Positions 16,900-25,683 of a DNA stretch of 64,000 nucleotides are shown here, one piece after another. A program made the translations under genes and the position numbers. Each line of letters begins with the position of its first letter. The first letter of the stretch is position 1. The DNA comes from Mucilaginibacter gossypii (GTDB lineage Bacteria > Bacteroidota > Bacteroidia > Sphingobacteriales > Sphingobacteriaceae). Location: assembly GCF_900100945.1 (NCBI RefSeq), contig NZ_FNCG01000003.1, forward strand, positions 124,001-188,000, given 5' to 3'. Below the pieces are notes generated by a model, which had not been told where the DNA came from, did no database searches, and saw only the letters and a program-made list of their open reading frames with translations.

Positions 16900-17934
16900 A
16901 TGAAAAAGTATTTACTTGTGTTATTTGTTGCCTGTTCAGGTAGCGCTTTTGCACAAAATAATCAGAAAACACCATACCTCACCAAATCATTATCAGGACA
17001 GGCCGTGAAAAATGTATTTGTTAATACTTCGGGAGGCAGTATTACCGTTAGTGGCGCATCGGGCGAAGAACCGAGAGTTGAGGTTTTTATACAAGGTAAT
17101 AATGGTAATAATGACCTTCCTAAAGAAGAGATCAAAAAGCGTCTTGACGAAAATTATGACCTGAGCATTGATGTTAACGGCGGGGAGCTGCATGCCAAAG
17201 CTAAAAGCAAGCACGATGGCAACTGGGATTGGAAGAAATCATTAAGTATTTCGTTCCGTGTGTATGTACCCGGTAGTGTGGAAACTAATCTAAATACCAG
17301 CGGAGGCAGTATTCACCTTGATAACCTAACAGGTACACAACAGTTTGAAACCAGTGGTGGCAGCTTGCACCTGGATAAAATTACCGGCACTATCAAAGGC
17401 CGTACATCAGGCGGCAGTATCCACGTGAGCGATTCAAAAGAAGACATTGACCTACAAACATCAGGTGGCAGTATTGAAGCCCGCAATTGTATGGGCCATA
17501 TCAGGCTGGAAACATCTGGCGGTTCGTTGCATCTCGATGGTTTAAAGGGAGATATCAAAGCTACCACCAGCGGCGGCAGTATCAGCGGCAATAAAATTGA
17601 TGGCGATTTCATTACAGGCACATCAGGCGGCAGTATTAACCTTACTGATCTTTCTTGCAGCCTTGATGCATCCACAAGTGCCGGCAGCTTTCATGCGCAA
17701 TTTGTAAGCGTTGGTAAATCTGTTAAAATTGATGTAAGCTCGGGCCATATCGATCTGCAGTTACCATCAAAACAAGGCCTTAACCTCGATTTGCGCGCCA
17801 ACAAAATAGAAAGTAACCTTGCAGATAACTTCTCTGGTAACAAGGATAAAGAAAGGGTAGAAGGCAAACTTAACGGCGGCGGATCCCTCGTTGAAGTACG
17901 TGGCAATGGGCGAGTTAATCTTACCGTCAATTAA
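16900..17934 (+). CDS. Secreted beta-solenoid-like protein with exact 18-residue TSGGS repeat (DUF4097/head-GIN-like)
   Basis: A 344-residue protein with a Sec signal peptide (MKKYLLVLFVACSGSAFAQ). After an N-terminal TSGGS at 43-47 and a charged, variable region (about 55-115), TSGGS recurs at 133, 151, 169, 187, 205, 223 and 241, and TSAGS at 259, each exactly 18 residues apart. Such strict spacing suggests stacked beta-strands of a solenoid. It resembles DUF4097-type putative adhesin proteins of Bacteroidota; this is recognition from memory. The C-terminus (about 275-344) continues in less regular beta-like sequence. The gene is framed by terminators on both sides and has its own upstream region without the enhancer-like sites, so it appears independent of the surrounding permease operons. 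Its location suggests a cell-surface or periplasmic role, but function is unknown. Confidence 0.85.
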   Translation: MKKYLLVLFVACSGSAFAQNNQKTPYLTKSLSGQAVKNVFVNTSGGSITVSGASGEEPRVEVFIQGNNGNNDLPKEEIKKRLDENYDLSIDVNGGELHAKAKSKHDGNWDWKKSLSISFRVYVPGSVETNLNTSGGSIHLDNLTGTQQFETSGGSLHLDKITGTIKGRTSGGSIHVSDSKEDIDLQTSGGSIEARNCMGHIRLETSGGSLHLDGLKGDIKATTSGGSISGNKIDGDFITGTSGGSINLTDLSCSLDASTSAGSFHAQFVSVGKSVKIDVSSGHIDLQLPSKQGLNLDLRANKIESNLADNFSGNKDKERVEGKLNGGGSLVEVRGNGRVNLTVN

Positions 17935-17955
17935 TATCAGTGTAAGGAATATTAC

Positions 17956-17990
17956 AAAGGCCTGTTGCTCAAATAGTGACAGGCCTTTTG
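17956..17990 (+). terminator. Terminator after the TSGGS-repeat gene
   Basis: Ten-bp arms AAAGGCCTGT (17956-17965) and ACAGGCCTTT (17979-17988) with a 13-nt loop and a T-run. It separates the TSGGS gene from promoter 3. Confidence 0.85.
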
Positions 17991-18002
17991 TGTTGCCTGG
18001 GG

Positions 18003-18109
18003 TGTATCATAACCGAACACATGGTGTTACGTCTTCGTACAGTTTTTATATGAAATAAATCGTAATTAATTGATATTTAGATATTTGATTTATTGGTATG
18101 GCTTTTAAA
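18003..18109 (+). promoter_or_regulatory. Candidate sigma-54 promoter 3 with paired upstream sites
   Basis: Sites TGTATCATAACCGAACAC (18003-18020) and TGTTACGTCTTCGTACAG (18025-18042) start 22 bp apart. TGGTATG begins at 18094, 69 bp after the start of the second site, and lies 42 nt before the ATG of permease 6. The classical -12 TTGC is replaced by T-rich sequence ending TTAA. Confidence 0.75.
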
Positions 18110-18135
18110 CCTATATTAAGGTTAATCGTACGCTC

Positions 18136-20556
18136 ATGTTCAAAAACTACATCAAAACCGCCTGGCGAAACTTAAGGCGGAACAAAATATTCTCCTTTAT
18201 TAATGTGTTTGGCCTTTCTGTGGGCTTAGCTTGCTGTATGCTTATTTGTGCTTATGTATATAGTGAATTAAATTATGATCAATATCCGGCTCAAGCCAAA
18301 CAAATGTACCGCGTTGGTTTACGCTCCATTGAAAATAACGGTGTGAGCGAATACCCGATGGTTGATATAGCGGTAGGACAGGGAATTAAAAATATGTTTC
18401 CCGAGGTGCTTGAAACCACAAGACTTACCGGTCGTGGTCCGGTTTTTATAAAATATAATGACAGGCAATTTAAAGAAGAGCATGTACAAATGATAGATGC
18501 CAATTTCCTGCAGCTCTTTTCGATACCTTTGATTGATGGTGATGATAAAGCCTGTTTTACAGAGCCTAACAGTATGGTGGTTACCAGGGCCATGGCTAAC
18601 AAATATTTTGGTAATCAGGAAGCCGTTGGTAAATCAGTTGCCATTGATGGTAAACCTTACAAGGTAACAGGTGTAATTGACAAAGTACCTGATGATTCGC
18701 ACTTTCATGGTGATGCGTTTTTGAACCTGGCACCCTTTGTTGAAAATGCAAAGCAAACATGGAGCAATATTGGCTTTTTTACCTACGTTGTTTTGGATAA
18801 AAACGCCAATCCTAAAAAGCTGGAAGCTTCTTTTCCCGAAATGGTAAGGAAATTTGTTGTACCCGAAATTGCACATGATATGGGTACCAGCGTAGTCGCA
18901 GCAAGCAAATCGGTTAACACCTTCCTGTTTTACCTGCAGCCATTAAGCGACATTCACCTGCACTCGGCAACCAAATATGAACTTGAGCCCAATGGCGATA
19001 TTCACTATGTATATATATTCGGCGCATTAGCTGTTTTTATATTGATATTGGCCTGCATCAATTTTACTAACCTATCAACGGCAAGTTCGGCCAAACGCTC
19101 AAAAGAAGTGGGGATCCGTAAGGTGCTTGGCTCTGAAAAAAGCGGACTGGTTTCCCAGTTCCTCACCGAATCGGTTATGCTAACCTTTGGGGCTTTATTA
19201 TTGGCATTAGGTATTGTATATCTGCTGTTACCGCTGTTCAATAATTTGGCAGGAAAACATATCGAACTTAGGTTTTTCCTGAGCCCTATGGCTTTGCTTA
19301 TCGAACTGTTTACAGCTTTTGGGGTTGGAATTCTTGCAGGTATTTATCCGGCATTCTTCTTGTCCTCGTTCCAGATCATCGCTGTGTTAAAAGGCAACAG
19401 CGCTACCACAGCAGAAGGAAAAGGGATTTTACGCAGCGGATTAATCATTTTCCAGTTTGCGGTATCTACAGCACTTATTATATCAACTTTTGTAGTGTAC
19501 CAGCAATTACACTATATGCAGAACAAAAAGTTGGGTTATGATAAAGACCAGGTATTGGTAATTAATGATGCCTATACCTTAGGCCATAATGTAGATGCTT
19601 TCAAAAATCAACTTCTGCGCAACCCGCAGGTGTTGAATGCTACTATATCCAGCAGTGTGCCAGGTATGTTAGCCGGTGTTGATGGTACCCAAATTGCTGC
19701 TAAAGAATTTGATGACAAGGGTGGTCAGGCCGAGATCCATACCAATATTTACCATGTGGATGAAAGTTATGTGCCTACTTTAGGTTTACAGGTTATCAAC
19801 GGGCGCAATTTTTATCAATCCTTCCCCGCCGATTCGATGTCGGTTGTGGTTAACGAAGCTTTAGTAAAAGGTTTGGGATGGGGTAATACTAATCCGATAG
19901 GTAAAACTATAGTACGTTCAGCCCGTACCCAATACAAAGTTGTAGGTGTGGTTAAAGATTTTCACTATGCTTCGGCCAGGCAAAAAATAGCGCCATTGAT
20001 GCTGTTATCGGGGCATAGTACAGGGACATTAATTTTAAAGGTTAAAACTGCCGATGTAAAATCGGTTATTGCCGGCATCAAAACCGAATGGGATAGTTTC
20101 AGGCCGGAAGCGCCTTTCAGCTACTCGTTTCTTGACGAACAATACGCTTCGCTTTATGCTTCCGAGCAGCAAACAGGTAAAATATTCACCGTGTTTTCAT
20201 GCATCGCCCTCATTATAGCAAGTCTGGGCTTGTTCGGTTTAGCCGCGTTTATGATCAGGTTAAGGGTTAAAGAAATTGGCATCCGCAAGGTATTAGGCGC
20301 ATCAACCAGTAGTATTACAGTGATGTTATCAAAGGAGTTTTTGAGATTGATTGTCATAGCGTCCGTCATATCGTTCCCGGTAACATGGTTTGCCATGAAC
20401 AAGTGGCTGCAGGATTTTGCGTATCGCATCAGCATCCAATGGTGGGTATTTTTATTGGCAGGAACTATAGCGCTGGTAGTCGCCGCCATAACTATAAGCT
20501 TTCAATCGGTTAAAGCGGCTTTGGCTAACCCGGTTAAAAGTTTACGCTCTGAATAA
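18136..20556 (+). CDS. MacB/FtsX-family permease 6
   Basis: 806 residues, B-like. Coupling segments are EVGIRKVLGSEKSGL from Glu324, preceded by LSTASSAKRSK (TAS instead of TAR), and EIGIRKVLGAS from about 713, preceded by MIRLRVK in place of the usual AEQRTK. Periplasmic motifs are KVTGVIDKVPDDSHFHGDAF and VVGVVKDFHYASA. SDIHLHSATKYELEPNGDIHYVYIF in two parts links it with permeases 3, 4 and 7. The first helix is rich in Cys (LACCMLICAYV), a feature shared with permease 7. The tail is NPVKSLRSE. It is the first gene of operon 3, directly behind promoter 3. Confidence 0.92.
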   Translation: MFKNYIKTAWRNLRRNKIFSFINVFGLSVGLACCMLICAYVYSELNYDQYPAQAKQMYRVGLRSIENNGVSEYPMVDIAVGQGIKNMFPEVLETTRLTGRGPVFIKYNDRQFKEEHVQMIDANFLQLFSIPLIDGDDKACFTEPNSMVVTRAMANKYFGNQEAVGKSVAIDGKPYKVTGVIDKVPDDSHFHGDAFLNLAPFVENAKQTWSNIGFFTYVVLDKNANPKKLEASFPEMVRKFVVPEIAHDMGTSVVAASKSVNTFLFYLQPLSDIHLHSATKYELEPNGDIHYVYIFGALAVFILILACINFTNLSTASSAKRSKEVGIRKVLGSEKSGLVSQFLTESVMLTFGALLLALGIVYLLLPLFNNLAGKHIELRFFLSPMALLIELFTAFGVGILAGIYPAFFLSSFQIIAVLKGNSATTAEGKGILRSGLIIFQFAVSTALIISTFVVYQQLHYMQNKKLGYDKDQVLVINDAYTLGHNVDAFKNQLLRNPQVLNATISSSVPGMLAGVDGTQIAAKEFDDKGGQAEIHTNIYHVDESYVPTLGLQVINGRNFYQSFPADSMSVVVNEALVKGLGWGNTNPIGKTIVRSARTQYKVVGVVKDFHYASARQKIAPLMLLSGHSTGTLILKVKTADVKSVIAGIKTEWDSFRPEAPFSYSFLDEQYASLYASEQQTGKIFTVFSCIALIIASLGLFGLAAFMIRLRVKEIGIRKVLGASTSSITVMLSKEFLRLIVIASVISFPVTWFAMNKWLQDFAYRISIQWWVFLLAGTIALVVAAITISFQSVKAALANPVKSLRSE

Positions 20557-20688
20557 AGCGTGTCATTGGGTTATTTGCTTCGCGTCATTAGGTCATTGAA
20601 ACGCGGGCAAAAAAATGACTTAATGACCAATGATTCGATGACCGAAAGAAAAATGATTTAGTGACCTAATGAAATAATGATATAAACC
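20557..20688. repeat. R1 spacer between permeases 6 and 7
   Basis: Contains the core TTGCTTCGCGTCATTA at 20575-20590, a GCGGGCAAAA segment, and then several AATGAC words. The two halves are largely complementary and can form a long imperfect hairpin. Confidence 0.8.
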
Positions 20689-23115
20689 ATGATAAAGAAT
20701 TATTTACGAAGTGCCTTTCGCAATATAGCCAGGCACAAATTTATTTCGTTCATCAACATATTTGGTTTAACCATAGGGTTAACCTGTTGCCTGCTCATTT
20801 TAACTTATATAGTTAAAGAGCTTAGTTATGATAAGTTTAATCATAACGCCTCCAATATTTACAGAGTAAGCCGAAGTTTCAATACCGGCGATGGTATTGT
20901 TAACCTGCATTTGGGTGCAGTAGCGCCGCCATTTGGCCCATTGCTTAAAAATGAGTTTCCAGATATCAAAATGGTTACGCGCTTGTTTCCTAATGGTGAT
21001 GTGGTTTTGCGCTATAAGGAAAAATTGTTCACCGAAATGGGATCATATTTTGCCGACGAAAACTTTTTTAAATTCTTTGATCTGAAAACTGTGGCCGGTG
21101 ATCCTAAAACCGGCCTTAGCGAGCCTTATACAGTAATGATGACCGAAGAGATGGCACACAAGTACTTCGGAAACGAAGACCCGATAAACAAGGAGATCAG
21201 GCTTGATAATACGGCCAATTTTAAGGTTACAGGTATTTTTAAGCCATTTCCTACCAACTCGCAAATGCACCCGCAAATGTTGCTGTCCTTCAGTACCCTG
21301 AATGACGATAAAGTTTATGGCCGAAACGCCTTGCAAACCAATTGGGGAAATAACTCATTTTTTACCTACCTGCTGATGCCCGATCATTATAATATGGATC
21401 ACATCGTTTCGCAGTTTCCGGCATTTATTGATAAATACATGCGTTTCCCGGGGCAGCCGGCTAACTTTCGCCAATCGAAATTTACGCAGTTACATATTCA
21501 AAAATTCCTGGATATCCACCTGCATTCGCACCTTGATGATGAGGTAGAACAGAACGGAGATATCACAAGGGTTTACATTTTTTCGGCCATTGCCCTGTTT
21601 ATTTTGCTGATAGCCTGTATCAATTATATGAACCTTTCAACTGCCCGATCAACCCTGAGAGCCAAAGAGATCGGCATTCGCAAGGTGATAGGTGCGCAGC
21701 AGAAAGAGATCATTACCCAGTTTTTAAGCGAGTCGGTATTGGTGACTTATTTTTCGCTGGTACTGGCACTGATCATTACCTGGGCTTTGCTGCCGCTCAT
21801 CAACAGCTTTTCTGAATTGGGATTATCGATCAATAGTTTGTATCAACCAATAATTTTAGCGTTGGTATTATTGCTGCCGCTTGTTATCGGGCTTATTAGT
21901 GGTATTTATCCGGCTATCTTTATGTCGTCATTTAAACCAATAAAAGTTTTAAAGGGCATTCTTAAAGTTGGGTCGGGCAATATCTCGTTCCGTAAAGTAT
22001 TAGTGGTTGTTCAGTTTTCAATTTCTATTATTCTTATTGTTGCTACTACCATAGTTTTTCAGCAGTTAAGGTATATCCAAACTAAATCACTGGGCTTTAA
22101 TAAAGATCATTTATTAACGATAGGCGGTATCCCCGCTAACCAGTTTGAAGTTTTTAAAGCTGATGTGCTACGAAACCCCGTTATAAAAGATATTGCCCGC
22201 TCGTCGCGTATTCCGTCAGGACGATTGTTAGACGACCAGGGAGCTTCTGTTTTTGATGGCGATAAATCGATACCGGTTAAGGCCGATATCAAAAGTATCA
22301 ACACCGATTACGGTTTTATCCCAACCTATGGTATAAAAATGGCTGCAGGTAGGAATTTTAGTCGCGATTTTGCTACCGATAGTAATAATTACATAATCAA
22401 CACATCGGCTGTGCGGGTGTTGGGTTGGAAAACCCCCGAAAACGCGATAGGGCGAGATATGAGCTATGGCGGTGTAAAAGGGAAGGTAATTGGGGTGGTT
22501 AATGATTTTCATTTCGAATCGTTGCATCAAAATATCGTTCCGCTATTGATGGAAATGCCGTCATTCGCGAATAATAATTACAGCAGGGTTTCGGTTAAAA
22601 TTGATGGGAATAATACCAATTCGGCATTGGCGGTACTTCAGGAAACCTGGAAAAAGTATCAGCCAGAAACACCCTTTCGATATACTTTTTTAGACGAACG
22701 CTTTCAACGATTATATAACAGTGAGCAGCAGCAGAGCCATTTGTTTACTATATTCTCGTGCCTGGCTATATTCATTGCCTGTTTAGGCTTATTCGGGCTT
22801 TCGGCCTTCACCATATCACAAAGGGTAAAAGAAATAGGCGTACGCAAGGTACTCGGCGCCAGCATCCCGCAAATTGTTACCGAACTATCGAAAGACTTTT
22901 TGAAGCTGGTAATAGTGGCATCGGTTATTGCCTTACCAATTGCCTGGTACGCGATGAGCAAATGGCTGCTTGATTTTGCCTTTAGGGTAAGCATTCAATG
23001 GTGGGTATTTGTAATGGCCGGAGTTATAGCGTTGATCATTGCTTTTGCAACTATTAGCTATCAATCAATAAAAGCGGCAATGGCAAACCCGGTTAAAAGC
23101 CTTAGATCTGAATAA
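20689..23115 (+). CDS. MacB/FtsX-family permease 7
   Basis: 808 residues, B-like. First coupling segment EIGIRKVIGAQQKEI from Glu327, second EIGVRKVLGAS from about 715, preceded by TISQRVK. The first membrane helix (TIGLTCCLLILTYIV) shares the Cys pair with permease 6. The first periplasmic domain has KVTGIFKPFPTNSQMHPQ, where the usual KDxPxNS is altered to KPFPTNS; the second has VIGVVNDFHFESL with Asn for Lys. LDIHLHSHLDDEVEQNGDI is the conserved run before helix 2. The tail is NPVKSLRSE. Second gene of operon 3, flanked on both sides by R1 spacers. Confidence 0.92.
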   Translation: MIKNYLRSAFRNIARHKFISFINIFGLTIGLTCCLLILTYIVKELSYDKFNHNASNIYRVSRSFNTGDGIVNLHLGAVAPPFGPLLKNEFPDIKMVTRLFPNGDVVLRYKEKLFTEMGSYFADENFFKFFDLKTVAGDPKTGLSEPYTVMMTEEMAHKYFGNEDPINKEIRLDNTANFKVTGIFKPFPTNSQMHPQMLLSFSTLNDDKVYGRNALQTNWGNNSFFTYLLMPDHYNMDHIVSQFPAFIDKYMRFPGQPANFRQSKFTQLHIQKFLDIHLHSHLDDEVEQNGDITRVYIFSAIALFILLIACINYMNLSTARSTLRAKEIGIRKVIGAQQKEIITQFLSESVLVTYFSLVLALIITWALLPLINSFSELGLSINSLYQPIILALVLLLPLVIGLISGIYPAIFMSSFKPIKVLKGILKVGSGNISFRKVLVVVQFSISIILIVATTIVFQQLRYIQTKSLGFNKDHLLTIGGIPANQFEVFKADVLRNPVIKDIARSSRIPSGRLLDDQGASVFDGDKSIPVKADIKSINTDYGFIPTYGIKMAAGRNFSRDFATDSNNYIINTSAVRVLGWKTPENAIGRDMSYGGVKGKVIGVVNDFHFESLHQNIVPLLMEMPSFANNNYSRVSVKIDGNNTNSALAVLQETWKKYQPETPFRYTFLDERFQRLYNSEQQQSHLFTIFSCLAIFIACLGLFGLSAFTISQRVKEIGVRKVLGASIPQIVTELSKDFLKLVIVASVIALPIAWYAMSKWLLDFAFRVSIQWWVFVMAGVIALIIAFATISYQSIKAAMANPVKSLRSE

Positions 23116-23229
23116 TCATTGAGTCATTTGCTTCGCGTCATTAGTCATTGATTGATGCAAAGCAAAAATGACTTAACGACTTTGCAAAAAAAATGACGTA
23201 ATGATTCAGTGACCTAATGACCAATAACA
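23116..23229. repeat. R1 spacer between permeases 7 and 8
   Basis: The core TTGCTTCGCGTCATTA lies at 23128-23143, followed by GCAAAGCAAAAATGACTTAA and further AATGAC words reaching the start codon region of permease 8. Confidence 0.8.
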
Positions 23230-25584
23230 ATGATAAAAAACTATGTTAAAATAGCATGGCGTAGCCTTAACAGGAACCGTGCGTTCTCCATCACAAACCT
23301 GTTGGGGCTTACTATTGGTATTACCTGCACTATTTTTATTTTTTTATGGGTGCAAAATGAGCTTGCTTACGACAAGATCCATAGAAGTTATAAAAACATA
23401 CACCAGGTTTACGCCAACCGCGATTTTAAGAACAACATCTTTACCGATCCTAACATGGTATTTCCGCTGGCTAAAGCGCTTGAAAGTGGCTACCCGCAAA
23501 TCAAAAACGCGGTAATGACATCCCACCTTGAGCAACACCAGTTTAACGTTGGCGATGTTAAAATAAAAAAACAAGGCTATCAAGTTAGCGGGAAGTATTT
23601 CGATATGTTTTCCTGGCATTTTATCAAGGGTGATGCTGCTACCGCGATAATTGATCCAACATCGGTGGTGCTTACGGCTTCAACAGCGAAGGCTTTATTT
23701 GGAGATGCCGATCCGATTAACAAAGTGGTAAAAGTTGATAACGCCTTATCGTATAAAGTAACTGCTGTAGTGGCTGATCCGCCTAATAATACCACGCAAC
23801 AATTTGACTTCATCGCACCTTATAATCTTAATGATCCGGGTGTAAAGGATGCGCTTAACCGTTGGCAGGGATCATCATGGGAGGTTTATGTTCAAACCAC
23901 CGATAACGCGGATATAGCCCAGGTTGATAAATATATTACCGACGTAATGTTTCAGCACAATACGGATAAAATAAGCAAATACTTTACTTTTCCGATGAGT
24001 AAGTGGCATTTGTACAGCGATTTTAAAGATGGTAAAAACGTTGGCGGCATGATAGAATATGTGCGCTTCTTTATCATCATTGCCATTATTATCCTACTGA
24101 TAGCTTGTGTCAATTTCATGAACCTATCTACCGCACGGTCAGAGAAAAAGGCCAGAGAGGTAGGCGTTCGAAAAACGCTGGGTTCAAGTAAGGGGCAGTT
24201 AGTACTGCAATTCTTTTTCGAATCGATGACCCTGGTTGTTACTGCTTTTCTTTGCGCTGTGTTTTGCGTTTATCTGTTATTACCTCAATTTAATTTGTTG
24301 ATAGAAAAGCAGTTGCAGTTAAACCTTAACCAGCCTGTATTTTGGCTGGGGGCGTTAGTTATAATTTTATTTACAGGATTAGTTTCCGGTAGTTATCCTG
24401 CCTTGTATCTATCATCATTTAACCCTGTAAAAGTATTAAAGGGTACATTTGTGGCTGGTAAGGGCGCTATTACTCCTCGCCGTATTTTAGTGGTATTCCA
24501 GTTTATAGGTTCGATATTGCTGATCTCGGCTACCGTTATTGTTTACCGGCAAATTGAGCATGTGAAAAACCGTAACATGGGTTATAATTCCGATAACCTG
24601 ATCATGGTTCCCTCTACAGCCAATACCGATAAAAGCTTCAACGCGATAAAAAACGATCTGCTTAAATCGGGTATTATTAACAGTGTTACTCGTACATCGG
24701 CCATGGTTACCCAAATTTCATGGCGTTCGGGCCCGCCAAACTGGGCGGGTAAACCAGCCAATGCCGATATCATATTCTCCAATATGACCGCGGATATTGA
24801 TTACATCAAAACCATGGGCATTAAAGTATTGCAGGGGACTGATTTTACCGGTATGCCTTCGGATACATCAGCCGTGTTACTGAACAAGGCCGCGGTTGAG
24901 GCTATGCAGGTTAAAAGGCCGCTTGGCATGCAGTTGCAATATGGCTCGAAGAAGTTTACGGTGATTGGCATTACAGATAATGTAGTAATGTCATCGCCCT
25001 ATGTTCCGGTTGATCCGATGATGGTTTTTGCTGATCATAACAGCTCGGGTTACATGGATATAAGGTTAAATGCGGGGGTGAAACCGCAGGATGGGATCCG
25101 GTTACTTCAAAATATTTATGCCAAATACAGTCCCGCCGACATTTTCGAATATCACTTTGTTGACCAGGAGTTTGGTAAAAAGTTTTTCACAGAAGAGCTG
25201 ATCAGCCGTATCACCAACATATTTGCGGGTCTGGCTATTTTTCTTTGCTGCATGGGACTGGCAGGTCTGGCCTCATTTACCATCGAAAAACGCTTTAAAG
25301 AGATCGGCATCCGCAAGGTTTTGGGGGCCAGCGTGCAACAGTTACTGGTGCTTATCTCTACAGAGTTTTTAAAGTTGGTGGCCATAGCATTTGTCATAGC
25401 CGTGCCTTTAACCTGGTGGATTATGCACAACTGGCTCCAAAAATACACCTACCACATCAATATTAACATTTGGCTGTTTAGCGCGGTTGGCTTGTTGATA
25501 TTATTGCTAACGCTGATTGTGGTAAGTTTAAATACAATAAAAGCAGCATTGGCCAACCCGGTTAAAAGTTTACGTTCTGAATAA
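23230..25584 (+). CDS. MacB/FtsX-family permease 8 (subfamily A)
   Basis: 784 residues, the shortest intact member. Subfamily A marks are KWHLYSDFKDGKNVGG before helix 2, EYVRFF, TARSEKKAREVGVRKTLGSSKGQL (Glu310), and PPNWAGKPAN in the second periplasmic domain. The second coupling segment is EIGIRKVLGAS from about 691, preceded by IEKRFK. Two motifs are unusual: the first-domain KVTAVVADPPNNTTQQFD replaces VTGVxKDxPxNS, and the second-domain VIGITDNVVMSS replaces VVGVVKDF, so both periplasmic landmarks are diverged. The tail is NPVKSLRSE. It sits between two B/C-type genes in operon 3, which shows that subfamilies are interleaved rather than blocked. Confidence 0.92.
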   Translation: MIKNYVKIAWRSLNRNRAFSITNLLGLTIGITCTIFIFLWVQNELAYDKIHRSYKNIHQVYANRDFKNNIFTDPNMVFPLAKALESGYPQIKNAVMTSHLEQHQFNVGDVKIKKQGYQVSGKYFDMFSWHFIKGDAATAIIDPTSVVLTASTAKALFGDADPINKVVKVDNALSYKVTAVVADPPNNTTQQFDFIAPYNLNDPGVKDALNRWQGSSWEVYVQTTDNADIAQVDKYITDVMFQHNTDKISKYFTFPMSKWHLYSDFKDGKNVGGMIEYVRFFIIIAIIILLIACVNFMNLSTARSEKKAREVGVRKTLGSSKGQLVLQFFFESMTLVVTAFLCAVFCVYLLLPQFNLLIEKQLQLNLNQPVFWLGALVIILFTGLVSGSYPALYLSSFNPVKVLKGTFVAGKGAITPRRILVVFQFIGSILLISATVIVYRQIEHVKNRNMGYNSDNLIMVPSTANTDKSFNAIKNDLLKSGIINSVTRTSAMVTQISWRSGPPNWAGKPANADIIFSNMTADIDYIKTMGIKVLQGTDFTGMPSDTSAVLLNKAAVEAMQVKRPLGMQLQYGSKKFTVIGITDNVVMSSPYVPVDPMMVFADHNSSGYMDIRLNAGVKPQDGIRLLQNIYAKYSPADIFEYHFVDQEFGKKFFTEELISRITNIFAGLAIFLCCMGLAGLASFTIEKRFKEIGIRKVLGASVQQLLVLISTEFLKLVAIAFVIAVPLTWWIMHNWLQKYTYHININIWLFSAVGLLILLLTLIVVSLNTIKAALANPVKSLRSE

Positions 25585-25683
25585 ATTGTCATCAGGTCAT
25601 TTTGCTTCGCGTCATTAAGTCATTTTTTGATTAGCGCGAGTCAAAAATGACTTAATGGCCTAATGATATAATGACCTGACAAT
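25585..25683. repeat. R1 spacer between permeases 8 and 9
   Basis: The core TTGCTTCGCGTCATTA is at 25602-25617. CATTAAGTCATTTTTTGA is nearly complementary to TCAAAAATGACTTAATG a few bases later, with GCGC in the loop. This is the most regular hairpin of the R1 family. Confidence 0.8.
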
